Assembly: GCA_951812775.1 (NCBI GenBank) | Contig: OX638326.1 | Location: forward strand, 2,367,391-2,431,390 | Length of the DNA stretch: 64,000 nucleotides | Direction of reading: 5' to 3' | Source of the DNA: an uncultured Alphaproteobacteria bacterium | GTDB taxonomy: Bacteria > Pseudomonadota > Alphaproteobacteria > MPNO01 > UBA2964 | Shown here: piece after piece, positions 60,288 to 64,000 of the stretch | How positions within the stretch are numbered: the stretch's first letter is position 1 | How the letters are laid out: each line of letters opens with the position of its first letter | The notes under the pieces: generated by a model | What the model was told of the DNA's origin: nothing | The model's input: the letters and a program-made list of their open reading frames with translations, nothing else | Databases searched by the model: none | Position numbers and translations under genes: made by a program

Positions 60288-61242
60288 AAACGAATGCCAT
60301 GGCAATCACCAGACCAAACAATAAAATACAGGCCCGAACAAACAAGACTAGCGCGCGTTCAATATCTGCGCAGACCGGGTCGCCTAAATCGCTGCCAATC
60401 CAGGGCTCGTCGATCTCTTGCCCTTCATATAGCCGGGGGCCGGAGAGACGGATGCCCAGCGCGCCCGCCATCGCTGCTTCAGGATATCCGGCGTTCACGG
60501 AACGATGTTTGCGTGCATCAGCCATCATAGTGCGCCAGGCCGTCGCGTTAAAACAGGCCGCCACCCAAAGGATCAAGCCTGAAAGCCGTGCCGGAATAAA
60601 ATTCGCAATATCATCTGCTCGAGCAACGACGCTCCCAAAATGAAGATATTTCTCTGTTCGATGACCAATCATGCTGTCCGCCGTATTGACGGCCTTATAA
60701 GCAAGGACACCAGGCAAACCGAAAATCGCGCCCCAAAATACCGGAGCGACGACACCATCGGAGAAATTCTCTGCCAGCGACTCAATTGCGCTGGCGGCAA
60801 TGCCTTCTTCTTCCAGCGTCGTCATATCGCGGCCAACAATTTTTGCAACGGCCTCGCGCGCGCCTACCAGACCAGCTTCCGAAAACGCGCTTGCAACATC
60901 CCGCACGTGGAGAAAAAGACTACGCTGTGCAATCAGAACCGACATCAGCAAGCCCTCGACGATCCAGCCATACGCCCAGTGCTGCAACAACACATGCAGC
61001 GCCATACCGACGGCTCCGCTGATGCCAACCACAACAAAAGCGGCAAGGGCCCCGAGCAGAATACGGCGTATCGGAGACCGTTCAGACCGATTCCAACTTC
61101 GGTCCAAAAAGCCAATCAACCGTCCGATCAGAACCACAGGATGTGGCACCTGGCGGTAAATTCTGTCCGGATCGCCAATGAGGGCATCGGCCAGCAGGGC
61201 AATGGCCGTTATGACGAGGAAAAGCGATGGTGAGGGGATCAT
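60277..61242 (-). CDS. cobD: Adenosylcobinamide-phosphate synthase
   Basis: 321 residues (CbiB), an inner-membrane protein that attaches the aminopropanol arm. The N-terminus is a membrane helix followed by DALIGDPDRIYRQVPHPVVLIG, the diagnostic loop. NFSDGVVAPVFWGAIFGLPG and YKAVNTADSMIGHRT are also conserved. It converges with cobQ and diverges from cbiX with about 55 bases between starts. It is on the opposite strand to the riboswitch-led genes. Confidence 0.95.
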   Translation of the reverse strand: MIPSPSLFLVITAIALLADALIGDPDRIYRQVPHPVVLIGRLIGFLDRSWNRSERSPIRRILLGALAAFVVVGISGAVGMALHVLLQHWAYGWIVEGLLMSVLIAQRSLFLHVRDVASAFSEAGLVGAREAVAKIVGRDMTTLEEEGIAASAIESLAENFSDGVVAPVFWGAIFGLPGVLAYKAVNTADSMIGHRTEKYLHFGSVVARADDIANFIPARLSGLILWVAACFNATAWRTMMADARKHRSVNAGYPEAAMAGALGIRLSGPRLYEGQEIDEPWIGSDLGDPVCADIERALVLFVRACILLFGLVIAMAFVFMG

Positions 61243-61297
61243 TTATGCCCGAGTTTAGTGATAGATTGCTGCAAACAAGTTTAGCGGGCCAGAGATA

Positions 61298-62299
61298 ATG
61301 GGAAAGACCGGAATTTTACTTTGTGGACATGGCAGCCGGAGCACCGGTGCGGTTTCCGAATTTGAAGGGTTGGCAAACGCCTTAACGGATCGTTTCCCGG
61401 ACAATCCGGTTTCCTACGGCTTTCTCGAATTTGCCACGCCGATCATTCAGGACGGACTTGCGTCACTGATCGACCAAGGTGTCACAAAAGTGCTGGCCGT
61501 CCCGGGAATGTTATTCGCAGCGGGGCACGTAAAAAACGATGTGGTTTCAGTTCTGAATGACTATGCGGCATCACGCGATGGTATCGAGATTGGCTTTGGA
61601 CGCGATCCCGGTATTGATCCCAAAATGCTGGCAGCCGCCCGTGACCGGATAGAACAGGCCGAACAGGACGCCCCGGGTGAGATTGACCGCGAAGAGACGT
61701 TGTTGATGGTCATCGGTAGAGGCACATCTGATCCCGACGCCAATGGAAATATCGCCAAGATTGCCCGAATGCTGGGCGAAGGGATGGGGTTTGGTTGGAC
61801 CGAAACCGCTTATTCGGGTGTCACCTTCCCACTGGTCGCACCGGGGTTGGAGCACGCCGTCAAGCTCGGCTACAAGCGTGTCATCGTTTTTCCCTATTTC
61901 CTGTTTACCGGCATTCTGGTGCAACGAATATATGACATTACCGATCAGATCGCGTCGCGGTTTCCCGACACAGGGTTTCTGAAGGCTGGATATCTCAATG
62001 CCCACCCGTCTGTGGTGGATACCTTTGTCGATCGGGTTCAGGGAATCGAAGGCGGTGACAACAATATGAACTGCCTGACCTGTATCTACCGCGAACAGGT
62101 TGTTGGTTTCGAAGCTTCTGTCGGCCAACCGCAACAGGGGCACCACTATCATGTCCAAGGGGTTGGCACCGGCGATGCGACGTCCCACACACATGAACAC
62201 GACAATGAGACCGGGAATTCTCACGACCATACCCACGCGCCACATCCGCATGCTGACCATCCCCATGGTCCCGGCAAACGCGATCCCAACGCCGCCTAA
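61298..62299 (+). CDS. cbiX: CbiX-type long chelatase with MxCxxC and His-rich tail
   Basis: 333 residues in two chelatase-fold halves (about 1-125 and 130-250). The catalytic His is in CGHGSR (H11). A C-terminal extension has M257-N-C259-L-T-C262, the MxCxxC that holds an iron-sulfur centre in long CbiX, then GHHYHVQG and a tail with many histidines. CbiX inserts cobalt into sirohydrochlorin early in the anaerobic route. Here it lies next to cobH in an operon context that also has the late chelatase CobN, so its present role is unclear. Confidence 0.9.
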   Translation: MGKTGILLCGHGSRSTGAVSEFEGLANALTDRFPDNPVSYGFLEFATPIIQDGLASLIDQGVTKVLAVPGMLFAAGHVKNDVVSVLNDYAASRDGIEIGFGRDPGIDPKMLAAARDRIEQAEQDAPGEIDREETLLMVIGRGTSDPDANGNIAKIARMLGEGMGFGWTETAYSGVTFPLVAPGLEHAVKLGYKRVIVFPYFLFTGILVQRIYDITDQIASRFPDTGFLKAGYLNAHPSVVDTFVDRVQGIEGGDNNMNCLTCIYREQVVGFEASVGQPQQGHHYHVQGVGTGDATSHTHEHDNETGNSHDHTHAPHPHADHPHGPGKRDPNAA

Positions 62300-62305
62300 A
62301 AAACA

Positions 62306-62947
62306 ATGGGAAACGGTATGTCATATCTCAAGGATCCGGACGCAATATACGCGGCGTCGTTTGCGGCAATCGCGAAAGCCGTCAATCTTGATGACGTACC
62401 TAAACCCCTGCACGCGATAGCAACACGTCTGGTCCATAGTTGCGGCATGCCGGAAATCCTGCCCAACCTGCATTGGGCGGGCGATCCGGTATCATCTGCT
62501 CGCGAAGCGCTGCAATCGGGCGCCTCAATACCGGTTGATGCCTCCATGGTTGCCGCTGGCATCACCGAACGCTTTCTACCCGCAAAAAACGACGTCGTCT
62601 GCACGCTCAATGCCTCGGACACGCGCGAGATAGCACAGCAAAACAGCACAACACGGTCCGCCGCGGCTGTTGACTTGTGGCTGCCGCATCTTGCTGGTGC
62701 GGTGATCGCAATTGGCAATGCCCCAACGGCTTTGTTTCGGTTACTGGAACTTCTTCAAGATCCAACAACACCACGGCCTGCCGCCATTTTCGCCTTTCCG
62801 GTCGGTTTTGTCGGCGCACCGGAATCCAAAGAAGCACTCATCGACGCCGCTCTAAATATCCCTTATCTCACTCTTAGAGGCCGCCAGGGCGGTAGTGCCT
62901 TTGCCGCCGCAGCTATCAACGCGGTCGCTCTGGGGGATAACCAATGA
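62306..62947 (+). CDS. cobH: Precorrin-8X methylmutase
   Basis: 213 residues. It moves a methyl group from C-11 to C-12 to form hydrogenobyrinic acid. The catalytic His is in RLVHSCGMPEIL; IGNAPTALFRLLELL and GFVGAPESKEAL are conserved. ATG at 62306 and an in-frame ATG at 62318, the latter after GGGAAACGGT, are both feasible. The stop overlaps the cobL start by ATGA. Confidence 0.95.
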   Translation: MGNGMSYLKDPDAIYAASFAAIAKAVNLDDVPKPLHAIATRLVHSCGMPEILPNLHWAGDPVSSAREALQSGASIPVDASMVAAGITERFLPAKNDVVCTLNASDTREIAQQNSTTRSAAAVDLWLPHLAGAVIAIGNAPTALFRLLELLQDPTTPRPAAIFAFPVGFVGAPESKEALIDAALNIPYLTLRGRQGGSAFAAAAINAVALGDNQ

Positions 62948-64000
62948 GCGATCAAACGCCCTGGCTTAGCGTCATTGGAATTGGCGATGGTGGGCTCGAC
63001 AGCCTGACCCCAATCGCCAGGTCAGCACTTGATACTGCCGAAGTAATTTTCGGTGGTAAACGACATCTGAAATTTCTCGGAAACGACCCACGAGATTTGC
63101 AAAACTGGTCCTCGCCATTTGCTGAGTCGATTGAGCGGATACTCGCCTACAGGAACCAGGCCGTTGCCGTTCTCGCGACGGGCAATCCCCTCTGGTATGG
63201 CGCGGGGTCAACATTATGCAAAACCATTTCCCCAGAAGAGATTCGGTTTTATCCGTCACCCTCCGCCTACGCCTTGGCGGCGGCACGTATGGGTTGGGCG
63301 ATTGAAAATACAGCCTGCCTTACCGTGCACGGGCGCAAGCTTGAGAATCTCATCCCCTCTATTACACCGCAGGCTAAAGTTTTTATTCTGTGCCATAACG
63401 GCGACACGGCAGCGGAGGTCGCCGCGATGCTGACCAGCCGCGGCTTTGGCGATAGTGAAATGACGATTCTTTCTCATCTCGGTGGTGCGGATGAAAAGAT
63501 CCGCAGCAACATTGCCAACAAGTGGAAAGACCGTGATCTTCCAAACCTGACCACGCTGGCTGTCCGGTGCGTTGCCGAACCTAAAGCACAGATTCTATCA
63601 ACGACACCTGGGTTGCCCGATAACGTTTTTGAACATGACGGCAAGCTAACCAAACGCGAAATCCGGGCGACAACCATGGCGGCATTGGTGCCCCTGCCCG
63701 ATCAACATCTTTGGGATGTCGGTGCAGGCTGTGGCTCAATCGCGATTGAATGGTGCCGTGCCGTTTCCCGAGCAACGGCCTGTGCCGTTGAGATGAATCA
63801 CGACCGACAATCGACAATCCGGTCAAATGCCCTGGCGCTTGGTGTTCCGGACCTTGAGATGATCGCTGGCCGCGCACCTGAAGCCCTTAATTCCTTAACC
63901 CAGCCCGACGCGATCTTTATCGGTGGCGGGTTATCAACAAAGGGGGTCGTCGACATCTGTTGGAATGCTTTGAATGCCCGCGGAAGGCTGGTTGCCAATG
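62944..64000 (+). CDS. cobL: Precorrin-6Y C5,15-methyltransferase (decarboxylating), cut by the window end
   Basis: The frame starts ATGAGCGATCAAACG in an overlap with cobH and runs to the window edge without a stop, about 352 residues. The N-terminal tetrapyrrole methylase domain begins WLSVIGIGDGGLDSLTP and has ATGNPLWYG. The C-terminal SAM domain has LWDVGAGCGSIAIEWCR and FIGGG. The fused two-domain form methylates C-5 and C-15 and decarboxylates the C-12 side chain. About 50 residues appear to lie beyond the window. Confidence 0.93.
   Translation, partial: MSDQTPWLSVIGIGDGGLDSLTPIARSALDTAEVIFGGKRHLKFLGNDPRDLQNWSSPFAESIERILAYRNQAVAVLATGNPLWYGAGSTLCKTISPEEIRFYPSPSAYALAAARMGWAIENTACLTVHGRKLENLIPSITPQAKVFILCHNGDTAAEVAAMLTSRGFGDSEMTILSHLGGADEKIRSNIANKWKDRDLPNLTTLAVRCVAEPKAQILSTTPGLPDNVFEHDGKLTKREIRATTMAALVPLPDQHLWDVGAGCGSIAIEWCRAVSRATACAVEMNHDRQSTIRSNALALGVPDLEMIAGRAPEALNSLTQPDAIFIGGGLSTKGVVDICWNALNARGRLVAN

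Noticed and set aside
60640-61233. Plus-strand 197-codon frame
   Set aside because: It is the antisense of cobD, whose membrane protein sequence is unambiguous.

Overview
The window looks like chromosomal DNA from an alphaproteobacterium, probably Rhodospirillales-like. The reasons are the aerobic-type cobalamin genes in an alphaproteobacterial arrangement (cobW-cobN-cobO-cobQ), the molybdenum hydroxylase, IclR/GST/Rieske catabolic genes and Shine-Dalgarno-led, tightly overlapping operons. There is no rRNA or tRNA, so this placement is an inference.

Layout. (1) 0.1-5.6 kb, minus strand: sulfurtransferase, VOC protein, radical SAM protein and M20 hydrolase, preceded by a ChrA-type transporter. 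(2) 5.7-16.5 kb: a three-subunit molybdenum hydroxylase whose FAD subunit carries the four-cysteine insert of 4-hydroxybenzoyl-CoA reductase, a creatinase-like protein that has lost metal ligands, an amidohydrolase, two glutathione S-transferases, a flavin monooxygenase-like protein, a frameshifted LysR gene and a SnoaL-like exported protein. This looks like aromatic or heteroaromatic catabolism. (3) 16.6-23 kb: a mobile-element and gene-fragment zone. It has an exported helix-turn-helix/beta-barrel fusion, a chemoreceptor remnant, a BstYI-like restriction enzyme remnant with an intact methyltransferase, an IS1595-type transposase split by an IS5-type element, and a junction of three gene fragments. 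(4) 23-31.8 kb: a luciferase-like oxidoreductase, two octopine-dehydrogenase-family proteins and a coenzyme F420 operon (cofGH-npdG-cofE-cofD-cofC). (5) 31.8-40.5 kb: an MFS transporter, then a second fragment zone containing a broken GGDEF gene, partial transporter and enzyme genes, a repetitive phage-like gene and a broken Panacea toxin-antitoxin pair beside an IS1595 terminus. (6) 40.6-50.1 kb: an eleven-gene plus-strand operon (NitT/TauT-type ABC transporter, Rieske oxygenase, cupin, hydrolase, IclR, SDR, ThDP enzyme, heme-oxygenase-like enzyme) behind a clear palindromic operator. I regard it as an uncharacterised catabolic pathway. (7) 50.1-64 kb: cobalamin biosynthesis with a cobalamin riboswitch; the window ends inside cobL.

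Two features of the fragment zones stand out. Both IS1595-type ends lead into addiction cassettes (restriction-modification in one, Panacea toxin-antitoxin in the other). Three neighbouring genes at 37.2-39.0 kb are each broken by a perfect short tandem duplication (13, 11 and 22 bp). Separately, four genes at 14-36 kb are each explained by loss of one base next to or in a homopolymer, which may be sequencing error rather than biology.
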